Assembly (NCBI GenBank): GCA_036557365.1
Contig: DATBHR010000098.1
Coordinates: 310,001-374,000 of the forward strand
Length of the DNA: 64,000 nucleotides
Reading direction: 5' to 3'
Origin: DATKHR01 sp036557365
GTDB taxonomy: Bacteria > Acidobacteriota > Vicinamibacteria > Vicinamibacterales > CAVVIG01
Shown: positions 18,710 to 26,102 of the stretch, piece by piece
Layout: each line of letters begins with the position of its first letter
How positions within the stretch are numbered: position 1 is the first letter of the stretch
Translations under genes and position numbers: made by a program
The notes under the pieces: generated by a model
What the model was told of the DNA's origin: nothing
Databases searched by the model: none
The model's input: only the letters and a program-made list of their open reading frames with translations

Positions 18710-19765
18710 ATGAACAAGAAACTCCTCGTGGCAGCGGCAGCGCTGCTGGCCGGCACCGTCGTGGCCCGCGCTGAAATCGTCGAACAGATCCTGGTGAAGG
18801 TGAATGGCGACATCTTCACGAAGACCGAGCTCGAACAGCGCCAAATCCAGGTGCTCCGTCAACGCGGCCAGCAAATGGACTTGAAGGCCGACGCCAACAA
18901 TCAGCAGCTCAGAAAAGCGCTCGATGAAATCACGCCAGCCATCATCGTCGACGTCGTCAACGAAATGGTGGTGGTCCAGCGTGGCAAGGAGCTCGGGTAC
19001 ACGCTGAGCAACGAGCAGTTCAACAGCGTCGTCGAGAACATCAAGAAAGAAAACAAAATCGAGACCGAAGAACAATTCCAGGCGGCGCTGAAGGCCGAGA
19101 ACATGACGATGGCCGACCTGCGGCGGAATCTCGAGCGATCGATGATTCGGCAGCGCGTCGAGCAGAACGAAGTCATCGGCAAGATCGGCGTTAACGACGC
19201 GGACGCACGCGCCTACTACGACACGCATCTCAGCGAGTTCACTACGCCTCCGACCGTCACGCTCCGTGAGATCCTCGTGGCGATCCCCGGCGACAGTCGC
19301 GGTGTGAACGCTGCCGCGGCAGATGACGCGAAAGCCAAAGCGGAGGACATTCGGCAGCGAGTGACCAGCGGGAAAGAGACCTTCGAACGGCTCGCATCAC
19401 AGCTGTCTGACTCGCCATCGAAAGCGAACTCCGGACTCATTGGCCCGTTGAGCGTTCAGGACGTATCTGCCGATCTGCGAAAGATCGTCGATACGCTGAA
19501 GCCGGGAGAGGTCAGTGCGCCGATCCGCAACGCGCGCGGCTATCAGCTGCTCAAGCTCGAAACGAAGACCGACGCGCAGACGATGCCGTTTGAGCAGGCG
19601 CGTGACCAGATCAGCGAGCGCGTGTTCACCGACAAGCGAAAGGCCGAGTACCTGAAGTACCTCGACAAGCTGCGCAGTCAGGCCATCATCGAATGGAAGA
19701 ATGAAGACATCAAGAAGGCATTCGAGCAGGGCTTGAAGCAGCAGGCGGGCGCACTGGCGCAATGA
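18710..19765 (+). CDS. Periplasmic peptidylprolyl isomerase, SurA/parvulin type
   Basis: 351 aa from ATG 18710, giving the signal peptide MNKKLLVAAAALLAGTVVARA. TTG 18692 upstream is better placed behind AGGGG and would add six residues, so the start is uncertain. A SurA-N-like helical domain spans about residues 25-165 (VNGDIFTKTELEQRQIQVLR). A parvulin domain spans about 175-285 (VTLREILVAIP, FERLASQLSDSPSKANSGLIG, VSAPIRNARGYQLLKL). The protein would fold outer-membrane proteins in the periplasm. It follows mfd closely and overlaps the NusG-like gene by four bases. Confidence 0.88.
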   Translation: MNKKLLVAAAALLAGTVVARAEIVEQILVKVNGDIFTKTELEQRQIQVLRQRGQQMDLKADANNQQLRKALDEITPAIIVDVVNEMVVVQRGKELGYTLSNEQFNSVVENIKKENKIETEEQFQAALKAENMTMADLRRNLERSMIRQRVEQNEVIGKIGVNDADARAYYDTHLSEFTTPPTVTLREILVAIPGDSRGVNAAAADDAKAKAEDIRQRVTSGKETFERLASQLSDSPSKANSGLIGPLSVQDVSADLRKIVDTLKPGEVSAPIRNARGYQLLKLETKTDAQTMPFEQARDQISERVFTDKRKAEYLKYLDKLRSQAIIEWKNEDIKKAFEQGLKQQAGALAQ

Positions 19766-20307
19766 CGGATTCGGCGCCGGAGGCCAGGCCGCGCGATGTC
19801 AGCGACGGCGATCCCGACTCGCGGTGGTTTGCCATCTGGACGCGATCGCGGCACGAGCAGGTCGTTCGCGAACAGCTAGAGCGCAAACAGATCGATGCGT
19901 TCCTGCCGACCATCACCCGCTGGAGCCGTTGGAAAGATCGGAAGAAGAAAATCGACTGGCCGCTTTTTCCCGGCTACTGTTTCGCGCGATTCAATCCCGT
20001 CGATACGCTGCCGATTTTGAAGTGCACGGGCGTCGTGAGCATCGTGTCGTTCGAAGGCAAACCTGCGCCCATACCCGACTTCGAGCTCGACAGCATCCGC
20101 GTCCTGATCGGCAGCGACCTTCAGTACGATCCGTGTCCGATGATTTCCGAGGGCGCCATGGTCGAAGTCGTCCACGGCCCGCTTCGCGGCATCATCGGCC
20201 GTCTGCTGCGCAAGGACGCTCAGCGCGCGCGGCTGGTTTTATCGGTCGACCTCATTGGCCAGGCGGTCAGCGTGGAAGTCGACGCGGCCGACGTCAAGCC
20301 GTACTAG
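19762..20307 (+). CDS. NusG-family transcription antiterminator paralogue (RfaH/UpxY-like)
   Basis: 181 aa. The NGN domain is recognisable as RWFAIWTRSRHEQVVREQLERK followed by FLPTITRWSRW and WPLFPGYCFARF. A KOW-type end follows (EGAMVEVVHGPLRGIIGRLLRK). A housekeeping NusG would be expected beside rpl genes. This copy sits behind a SurA-like gene, and its long variable N-terminus and KDRKKKIDWPLFPGY pattern are those of specialised paralogues (RfaH, UpxY, LoaP) that promote transcription of long polysaccharide operons. Control of the exopolysaccharide locus 15 kb away is possible but unproven. It overlaps surA (ATGA), and its TAG overlaps the stop of the opposing gene. Confidence 0.85.
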   Translation: MTDSAPEARPRDVSDGDPDSRWFAIWTRSRHEQVVREQLERKQIDAFLPTITRWSRWKDRKKKIDWPLFPGYCFARFNPVDTLPILKCTGVVSIVSFEGKPAPIPDFELDSIRVLIGSDLQYDPCPMISEGAMVEVVHGPLRGIIGRLLRKDAQRARLVLSVDLIGQAVSVEVDAADVKPY

Positions 20308-20699
20308 CGTCCCCTCTCGACTGCTTTCACGGCCGTTGCCTGCAATCGCGTCCGGATCGCGATGACGAATAGGAACGCGCCGGCGATCGCCCCCGTCGTG
20401 TCGGCAATCCAGTCGTGGATGTCGGACGAGCGCATGGGCGTGAACGCCTGGTGCCACTCGTCGCTCGCTCCGTAGATACTGGTCAGGACGATCGCGGCGA
20501 GGACGGTGGCTACCAGCGTTAAACCCTCGCCTCGCAGGGCCCGACAAAAGAGGATGGCGAGCAACGCGTACCCGCCGGTATGCAGCAACTTGTCCCAGAC
20601 GGCGCGGGTCAATACGGGCGCGGGGTCGGACTGCGACGACGAGTAGAAAATCAGCAACATGTAGGCAACCGGCGGTGCCCATAGAAGGAAACGGCGCAT
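20304..20699 (-). CDS. VanZ-like membrane protein
   Basis: 131 aa, starting at ATG 20699 (complement). The pattern of four hydrophobic segments with WDKLLHTGGYALLAILF and YGASDEWHQAFTPMRSSDIHDWIADTTGA matches VanZ-like small membrane proteins (the DE-x-HQ-x-F-x-P-x-R block). The biochemical role of this family is not settled. Longer reading to 20723 would overlap the divergent dus start, so the shorter start is preferred. Its stop codon overlaps the stop of the NusG-like gene in a CTAG tetranucleotide. Confidence 0.85.
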   Translation of the reverse strand: MRRFLLWAPPVAYMLLIFYSSSQSDPAPVLTRAVWDKLLHTGGYALLAILFCRALRGEGLTLVATVLAAIVLTSIYGASDEWHQAFTPMRSSDIHDWIADTTGAIAGAFLFVIAIRTRLQATAVKAVERGR

Positions 20700-20721
20700 C
20701 GCGTTAGGATAGCAATCGTCC

Positions 20722-21726
20722 ATGAAGATTGGCTCGGTCCAACTCCCCTCGCCGCTCGCGGTGGCCCCGATGGCGGGCATGACGGATTCTGCCTTTCGCC
20801 GGCTGGTGAAGCGTAACGGCGGGTGCGGTTTGGTCGTGACCGAAATGGTCAGCTCCGAGGGGCTCGTCCGTGGTATCGATCGGACGCTCGAATACTCCGA
20901 GTACACCGAGGAGGAACGCCCGGTTTCCATTCAGATCTTTGGCGGCGATCCTTCGAAGATGGCCGCGGCCGCGCAGATCGTCGAGAGCATGGGCGCCGAC
21001 ATCGTCGACGTCAACATGGGATGCCCCGTCCCCAAAATCGCCAAGCACAATGCCGGGTGCAGCCTGATGCGCGAACCGAAGCACGCGGCCACCGTGATTG
21101 GCGCGATGGCCAAGGCCGTCAAGATTCCGGTCACGGTGAAGATGCGGGCGGGGTGGAACGATTCGCAGCGAAATGCGCCCGAGCTGGCTCGGATGGTCGA
21201 AGACGCTGGTGCCGCCGCGGTCTCCGTGCACGGTCGGACTGCTGAACAGAGCTACTCGGGGCTCGCCGATTGGGATATCGTCGAGCGCATCGCGTCGCTT
21301 CTCGCCATCCCCGTTTTCGGCAGCGGTGACTGCGTGGAGCCGGACCATGTCGTTACCCGGATTCGGCAGGGCGTCGAGGGCGTCCTGGTTGGGCGGGGTG
21401 TTCTCCGCAATCCGTGGATCCTCTCGCAAGCGCAGGACCTCCTCGAGGGTCGAACGCCCAAATCCGTAACACTGGAAGACCGCGGGCGGTTCCTCCTGGC
21501 GTACATTGAGCTGCTGATGAACGAGCGAATCGACGACGCTCGCGCGCTGAGCCATGATCGCTGGGTGGTCAACAAGATCCGGGCGCTGGGCACCTACTTC
21601 ACGAAGGGCATCGACGGCGGCTCACATCTGCGCACATCCATTAATTCGGCCGGTTCGCTCGCCGAGCTCCGAGATACCATCGAAGCATTCTTCGTCAAAC
21701 CATCTGAGCTGGCCGTCGAAGCGTAA
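20722..21726 (+). CDS. dusB: tRNA-dihydrouridine synthase, DusB-like
   Basis: 334 aa. This FMN-dependent TIM-barrel enzyme reduces uridine in the tRNA D-loop. Blocks: LAVAPMAGMTDSAFRRLVKRNGG at the N-terminus, DIVDVNMGCPVPKI with the conserved Cys of the GCP motif, PVTVKMRAGWND, VSVHGRTAEQSYSGLADWD, and GVLVGRGVLRNPWI. The C-terminal RNA-binding helical part is present and length is normal. It is divergent from the VanZ-like gene with about 20 bases between starts, so the promoters must overlap. Confidence 0.93.
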   Translation: MKIGSVQLPSPLAVAPMAGMTDSAFRRLVKRNGGCGLVVTEMVSSEGLVRGIDRTLEYSEYTEEERPVSIQIFGGDPSKMAAAAQIVESMGADIVDVNMGCPVPKIAKHNAGCSLMREPKHAATVIGAMAKAVKIPVTVKMRAGWNDSQRNAPELARMVEDAGAAAVSVHGRTAEQSYSGLADWDIVERIASLLAIPVFGSGDCVEPDHVVTRIRQGVEGVLVGRGVLRNPWILSQAQDLLEGRTPKSVTLEDRGRFLLAYIELLMNERIDDARALSHDRWVVNKIRALGTYFTKGIDGGSHLRTSINSAGSLAELRDTIEAFFVKPSELAVEA

Positions 21727-21733
21727 TCGCCGC

Positions 21734-22363
21734 ATGTTTTTGGGCAAAACACAGAGATACCTACTGGCATTTGCCCAATTAGCATTGATCTCCTGCGGTT
21801 CGCGGCCCGAAAGCGGAACGAATCAGATTACGCCGCAATACGACGATAAGACGGGAAAGCTGCGGCTGCTCACGTACGACTCGAACGGCAATGGAAAGGT
21901 CGATACGTGGAGCTACATGGATGGCGCTCGCGTCGTCCGGATTGAAATCGATCAAGACGAGGATGGCCGCATCGATCGGTGGGAGTACTACGACGAACAC
22001 CAGAAGCTCGCGAAAGTTGGCTTCTCGCGTTTGAACGACGGCAAGCAGGACGCGTGGTCGTACCCGGCCGCGGACGGCTCGATCGATCGCATTGAGATCT
22101 CGACTCGTCGCGACGGAAAGATCTCGCGAACCGAACACTACAAGAATGGAACGATGACGAAGGCCGAGGAAGATACCGACGGCGACGGACAAACGGATCG
22201 GTGGGAAACGTATGAGGGCGGACGATTGTCGGTCCTTGCCCTCGACACCGTGCATCGCGGCACCCCGGACCGACGTTTGATCTACGGAGCCGACGGCTCG
22301 GCTCGCCTGGAAGTCGACCGGAACGGCGCGGGTGTGTTCGTTGCGGAGCGACCCAAGGAGTGA
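21734..22363 (+). CDS. Lipoprotein with Asp-rich, calcium-binding-like repeats
   Basis: 209 aa from ATG 21734, seven bases after dusB. The signal sequence ends in a lipobox LISC with acylation at Cys21. The mature part contains several short acidic motifs in tandem (YDSNGNGKVDTWSYMD, DQDEDGRIDRWEYYD, DTDGDGQTDRWETYE), each resembling the DxDxDG loop of EF-hand or thrombospondin type 3 calcium sites with a following Trp. It is probably anchored in the outer membrane facing the periplasm or the surface. Function is unknown. The stop overlaps the start of the beta-barrel gene (GTGA), implying co-expression. Confidence 0.75.
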   Translation: MFLGKTQRYLLAFAQLALISCGSRPESGTNQITPQYDDKTGKLRLLTYDSNGNGKVDTWSYMDGARVVRIEIDQDEDGRIDRWEYYDEHQKLAKVGFSRLNDGKQDAWSYPAADGSIDRIEISTRRDGKISRTEHYKNGTMTKAEEDTDGDGQTDRWETYEGGRLSVLALDTVHRGTPDRRLIYGADGSARLEVDRNGAGVFVAERPKE

Positions 22364-23601
22364 ACGAGCTGCGCTTACGAAGCCTTCAACCTTTGACACG
22401 GTTGTTGCTGCTGCTGACGGCGTTGTTCCTCGCCATGACCTCGACAGCTTCCGCCCAGATCATCGCGCCCGACACATCGACCGCCCGATTTCATCTCGGT
22501 CCCGTTCTGATCAAGCCGGTCCTCGACTTGAGCAACCTCGGTGTCGACACGAACGTGTTCAACGAACCCGACGGCCTTGCGAAGGACGATGTGACCTTCA
22601 CGTTGACGCCGAAGGCTGACATCTGGATGAAGGCGGGGCCTGTCTGGTTGACGGGCAACGTGCGCGAGGATCTGATCTGGTATCAGACGTACTCGAGTGA
22701 GCGCGCAGCCAATCTGACGACGGGCGCTGGATTGATCGTTCCGTTGAATCGACTGAGCTTCAGCGTCGGCACCAGCTTCATCAACGCGAAAGATCGACCT
22801 GGATACGAGATCGACGCTCGTGTACCGCGGCACGAGGTGCAGGTCAATGGCGCCGTGGAATTTCAGGCGTTCTCGCGGACGTTCTTCGGTGCAAAGGGAA
22901 GCCGCGATAAAGTGAACTACGACGACACCGCGACGTTTCTCGGCGTCGCGCTGGCCGTGCAGTTGGACCATGTCACGACGACAGGTACGGCCACCGCTCG
23001 GTACGCGCTCACGCCGCTGACGTCGATCAGTATCGACGCTGGCGTCACTCAAGATCGGTTCGATCTCTCTCCGCTCCGCGACGCGGATTCGACCATCGCA
23101 GGCGTACAGGTCTCATTTGATCCGTCGGCGCTCATCAAAGGAACGGCGCGGATTGGCTACCGCAATTTCGATCCCGTGGTTGCCGGACTGCCAGCGTATC
23201 GGGGCAGCACCGCGAATGTGGACCTCTCGTATGTTTTGCTTGGGACGACAAAGTTCGGAGTACAGGTCACTCGAGACGTTCAGTTTTCCTACGACATCGC
23301 ACAGCCGTATTACTTGCAGACGGGCGTCGCGGCGTCGATCGCCCAACAAGTCTACGGTCCGGTCGACGTCGTGGGCGGCTTCGGCTTCTATACACTCGCC
23401 TATCGCGAGCGTGAGGGTTTCGATGTTCAGTTCGCCGACCGAACGGATCACAATCGGACGGTGAATGGAGGAATCGGGTATCACATCGGACCCGATCTGA
23501 GACTCGGCGTCCGAATAGAGAAGCAGTGGCGCACGTCGGAAGACCCGACGCGAGAGTTCAACGGACTCCGATACGGTCTCGCGGTTACCTACGGCACATA
23601 G
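22360..23601 (+). CDS. Outer-membrane beta-barrel protein, exopolysaccharide-associated type
   Basis: 413 aa from GTG 22360. A signal peptide (hydrophobic LLLLLTALFLAMTSTASA) is followed by alternating amphipathic strands throughout (LTTGAGLIVPLNRLSFSVGTSF, TARYALTPLTSISIDAGVTQD, TARIGYRNFDPVVAG) and a terminal strand with aromatic residues (LRYGLAVTYGT). This looks like barrels of the outer_membrane_2/BBP2 type often encoded near polysaccharide genes. No plug or periplasmic domain is evident. A second unrelated-looking barrel in the exopolysaccharide locus (36991) has a similar layout. The cargo is unknown. Confidence 0.72.
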   Translation: MNELRLRSLQPLTRLLLLLTALFLAMTSTASAQIIAPDTSTARFHLGPVLIKPVLDLSNLGVDTNVFNEPDGLAKDDVTFTLTPKADIWMKAGPVWLTGNVREDLIWYQTYSSERAANLTTGAGLIVPLNRLSFSVGTSFINAKDRPGYEIDARVPRHEVQVNGAVEFQAFSRTFFGAKGSRDKVNYDDTATFLGVALAVQLDHVTTTGTATARYALTPLTSISIDAGVTQDRFDLSPLRDADSTIAGVQVSFDPSALIKGTARIGYRNFDPVVAGLPAYRGSTANVDLSYVLLGTTKFGVQVTRDVQFSYDIAQPYYLQTGVAASIAQQVYGPVDVVGGFGFYTLAYREREGFDVQFADRTDHNRTVNGGIGYHIGPDLRLGVRIEKQWRTSEDPTREFNGLRYGLAVTYGT

Positions 23602-23611
23602 CTGGTTGTCG

Positions 23612-24316
23612 ATGCGCTTGAGAATCGCGTTCGATTTGGACGGCGTTCTGGCGGATATGACCGCCGCGCTCGGCATGCACGCGGACGCGCTTTTTGAGCA
23701 AGGCACGTCGCGCTCGCCGGTTGCCGACTCGGACGGTTCCGAGGCTGAGCAGAACGACGAGGAAGCGGCCCTCAGGCCGGCAACGCTCGCACTGACGTCC
23801 AGTCAGAGGCGTCGATTGTGGAACCACGTCCGCGGCATCCAAAACTTCTGGGAAACGTTGTCGGAGCTCGAGACTGGTTGTGTCGCGAGACTGGCCGCTG
23901 TAGCGACGGATCACCACTGGGAAGTGATCTTCCTCACGAGACGGCCCGAGTCGGCCGGCAGTACGGCGCAGGTTCAGACGCAGCGGTGGTTGCAGTCCAA
24001 GGGATTTCCATTCCCAAGCGTATTCGTCCTTCAGGGTTCCCGCGGGCGTGTTGCGTCGGCGCTAGCGCTCGATGTCGTGGTGGACGACCAACTCGACAAC
24101 TGTCTCGATGTCGTCGCGGACTCGAAAGCGAAGCCGATTCTCGTCTGGCGCGACTCAACCCACCCGATTCCACAGAACGCACAACGATTGGGAATCACCG
24201 TCGTGCCTTCGGTCGCAGAATGTCTGGAGCTCTTGCTGAAGGAGAATCCGCCGCCCAGGCGGTCAAGCGTATTCGCGCGCGCGATGGACGCGCTCGGTCG
24301 ACGCGGCAACTCGTAG
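23612..24316 (+). CDS. HAD-superfamily phosphatase/nucleotidase-like protein
   Basis: 234 aa from ATG 23612 (an in-frame TTG lies at 23606). Motif I FDLDGVLADMT is at the N-terminus, with the catalytic Asp pair. VIFLTRRPESAG matches motif II, and VVVDDQLDNCLDV matches the motif IV acidic pair. The layout resembles 5'(3')-deoxyribonucleotidases and related DUF-type HAD proteins. The region of about residues 30-65 is acidic and low in conservation. The substrate cannot be assigned. It ends nine bases from the convergent Dabb gene. Confidence 0.72.
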   Translation: MRLRIAFDLDGVLADMTAALGMHADALFEQGTSRSPVADSDGSEAEQNDEEAALRPATLALTSSQRRRLWNHVRGIQNFWETLSELETGCVARLAAVATDHHWEVIFLTRRPESAGSTAQVQTQRWLQSKGFPFPSVFVLQGSRGRVASALALDVVVDDQLDNCLDVVADSKAKPILVWRDSTHPIPQNAQRLGITVVPSVAECLELLLKENPPPRRSSVFARAMDALGRRGNS

Positions 24317-24325
24317 CAAGCGAGC

Positions 24326-24667
24326 TTAAGACAGCTGCTCGAGCAGCTCGATGCCTCCGACTTCGTAGTCGTAAACGGACGCAAGCTTCAGGCATTCGTA
24401 GAAACGTCTGCCGAGATCGTCGTGTGCGGGATGCGTAAGGTACGCACGTAAGCCGTCTAGGTTGTCGAAGTCTATGATGGCGGCATAGTCACCGGATTCG
24501 TCGTTCGCCGATTCGTATCCAGCACCGTGTCTGATGCGTCGGCCGATGCGAACGGCGCGCACCGATGGAATCTGTTCGAGCGCCCGTCTGAGCGCGGCGA
24601 TCATCGCGGTCCGATCGTGCGCCGAAAGATCCGATCGTGGCGTCATGAGCACGACGTGGGAAATCAT
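24326..24667 (-). CDS. Dabb (stress-responsive alpha/beta barrel) domain protein
   Basis: 113 aa, starting at ATG 24667 (complement), which overlaps the upstream stop codon as TGATG. Blocks MISHVVLMTPRSDLSAHDRTA, SGDYAAIIDFDNLDGLRAYL and HPAHDDLGRRFYECL fit dimeric ferredoxin-like Dabb proteins. The conserved His of HPAHxxL is present. Members include stress proteins and some polyketide cyclases, so the chemistry cannot be inferred. It is translationally coupled to the YdcF-like gene and last in a minus-strand run. Confidence 0.82.
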   Translation of the reverse strand: MISHVVLMTPRSDLSAHDRTAMIAALRRALEQIPSVRAVRIGRRIRHGAGYESANDESGDYAAIIDFDNLDGLRAYLTHPAHDDLGRRFYECLKLASVYDYEVGGIELLEQLS

Positions 24668-25449
24668 CACTGCCACCAGCCCCGAATCCAGTAATAGGCC
24701 CAGCCGAGCACTTCATGGGCGTTGATCGACGCGACCGCCAGACCTTCTTCGCTCGGGAGAAGCAATCGGTTCAGCGCGACGTCTTCGGGAAATTCCCGCG
24801 CCACAGCCGGCAGGGGTCTGATTCCGGCCGCTCGAAATGCGCCGAGAGCTCTCCGCATGTGCGATTCCGAGGTCACCAGTATCACCTGTTCCGTGTGGTC
24901 GTCGGCCAACATCGACGCGACGACCAGCGCTTCGTCGCGCGTCGTTCTGGACGTCGTTTCGATCTGGATGCGATCTCGAGGAACCCCCAGCGTCACGAGC
25001 GCATCGCGCATCGTCTCTCCGGTTGGCGTGGAGCGGCGCTCTGGATGCGGACTGCCGCCCGATGAGATGACGGTCGCGCCTTCAGCGTATTTGTACACAC
25101 GCGAAGCTTCGAGGACGCGCGCAGCTGCCGTCCGATCCACGAGCGCAAAAACTCGCTTGTCCCAACTCTCGACGTTGACGCTTCCACTTCCGAGCACGAC
25201 GATCGCGGTCCGACGGCCAGGTTCAATCTGCGAAGGGTCTAGTGGTTTCGGGACACCACCCAGCGTACGGACGAAGAACATCTCGCAGCCATAAACAGAG
25301 CACACCGCGTACACAATCACGATCGGAAACAGCGCCCTCTTGGCCCGACTCGAGCGAAACAGCGTGCTCCAAATGGTCAGCACCAGAACGATCAGAATGA
25401 AGCCGCCCGCAGACAGCACGAACCAGATGAAGTCCGAGCCCGGAGTCAT
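24667..25449 (-). CDS. YdcF/ElyC-like membrane protein (DUF218)
   Basis: 260 aa. Two hydrophobic segments occupy about residues 7-70, followed by a DUF218 domain: TAIVVLGSGSVN, ATVISSGGSPHPERRSTPTGETMRDAL, IQIETTSRTTRDEALVVASML, VILVTSESHMRRALGAFRAAGI. Relatives include ElyC and SanA, which affect envelope polysaccharide metabolism in Enterobacteria. The exact reaction is unknown. The stop overlaps the start of the Dabb gene. Confidence 0.85.
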   Translation of the reverse strand: MTPGSDFIWFVLSAGGFILIVLVLTIWSTLFRSSRAKRALFPIVIVYAVCSVYGCEMFFVRTLGGVPKPLDPSQIEPGRRTAIVVLGSGSVNVESWDKRVFALVDRTAAARVLEASRVYKYAEGATVISSGGSPHPERRSTPTGETMRDALVTLGVPRDRIQIETTSRTTRDEALVVASMLADDHTEQVILVTSESHMRRALGAFRAAGIRPLPAVAREFPEDVALNRLLLPSEEGLAVASINAHEVLGWAYYWIRGWWQ

Positions 25450-25461
25450 GTCGGCGTGATT

Positions 25462-26079
25462 CTAGGTGCGGTCCGGCGGCTTGGGCGTCTTGACGATTGG
25501 TTCGGATGTGCGTGGTTGCTCCGGCTGCGAACCTGTCGCTTCTTTGAAGGCTGGAGCAGCGGGCTTTCTTGCCGTCTGCGGAGGACGTCGACGGTCGTTT
25601 TGTCGCCAGTCGTGACGCTTCTTCGAATGCTTGAATTGGTTTTGAGGTCTCTTGGCCCCGTGTGCGTGTCGATCGCCGAGAGGTTTTGGGCGCGCGCCCG
25701 TCTTGGGCCAGCGGTCGCGGCTTCTGGACTGCTCGATCGCCTCGCGCTTTTGGTGATCGGGCTTCTTGCGTTTGTCGAATCTTGCTCGCGGGTCTTTGTG
25801 ATCGCCGCCTGGACGCCAGTCTCTCCCCCGGCGCTCACCAGCATGGCGATCTGCCGACTTCGGAAATGACGTCTTCCGCTGCTTTCGCCGCGCGAAGTCG
25901 TCGTGCTCGTGCTCCTGCGACGCCCACAACCGGCCTCGCGCGAACCACATCATGACGACGTTGGCGTTCTTGCGCTTGAGTTGATTGAGCGTCGGCAGCA
26001 AATCCTGCGGATCGCGCGCACGAAACGCTGTCGGCGCATTGTCGATGAGGATCGTCCAGTAGGCGAAACGCGGAGGCAT
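25462..26079 (-). CDS. Protein of unknown function with a small N-terminal domain and a long basic tail
   Basis: 205 aa, starting near 26079 (complement). The first 55 residues (RFAYWTILIDNAPTAFRARD, then LLPTLNQLKRKNANVVMMWFARGRLW) look like a compact folded domain. The remaining 150 residues are almost entirely polar, rich in Arg, Lys, Pro, Asp, His and Gln and poor in hydrophobics (HKDPRARFDKRKKPDHQKRE), so probably disordered and nucleic-acid-binding. I recognise no catalytic motif. The conserved start and position between two minus-strand genes support a real gene. The frame is also open on the other strand. Confidence 0.62.
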   Translation of the reverse strand: MPPRFAYWTILIDNAPTAFRARDPQDLLPTLNQLKRKNANVVMMWFARGRLWASQEHEHDDFARRKQRKTSFPKSADRHAGERRGRDWRPGGDHKDPRARFDKRKKPDHQKREAIEQSRSRDRWPKTGARPKPLGDRHAHGAKRPQNQFKHSKKRHDWRQNDRRRPPQTARKPAAPAFKEATGSQPEQPRTSEPIVKTPKPPDRT

Positions 26080-26102
26080 CCGGGTATTGTAGGTGCGCGC
26101 CG

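Noticed and set aside
20304..20930. VanZ-like gene extended to 20930
   Set aside because: The extension would overlap about 200 bases of dusB coding sequence and adds residues with no resemblance to the family.
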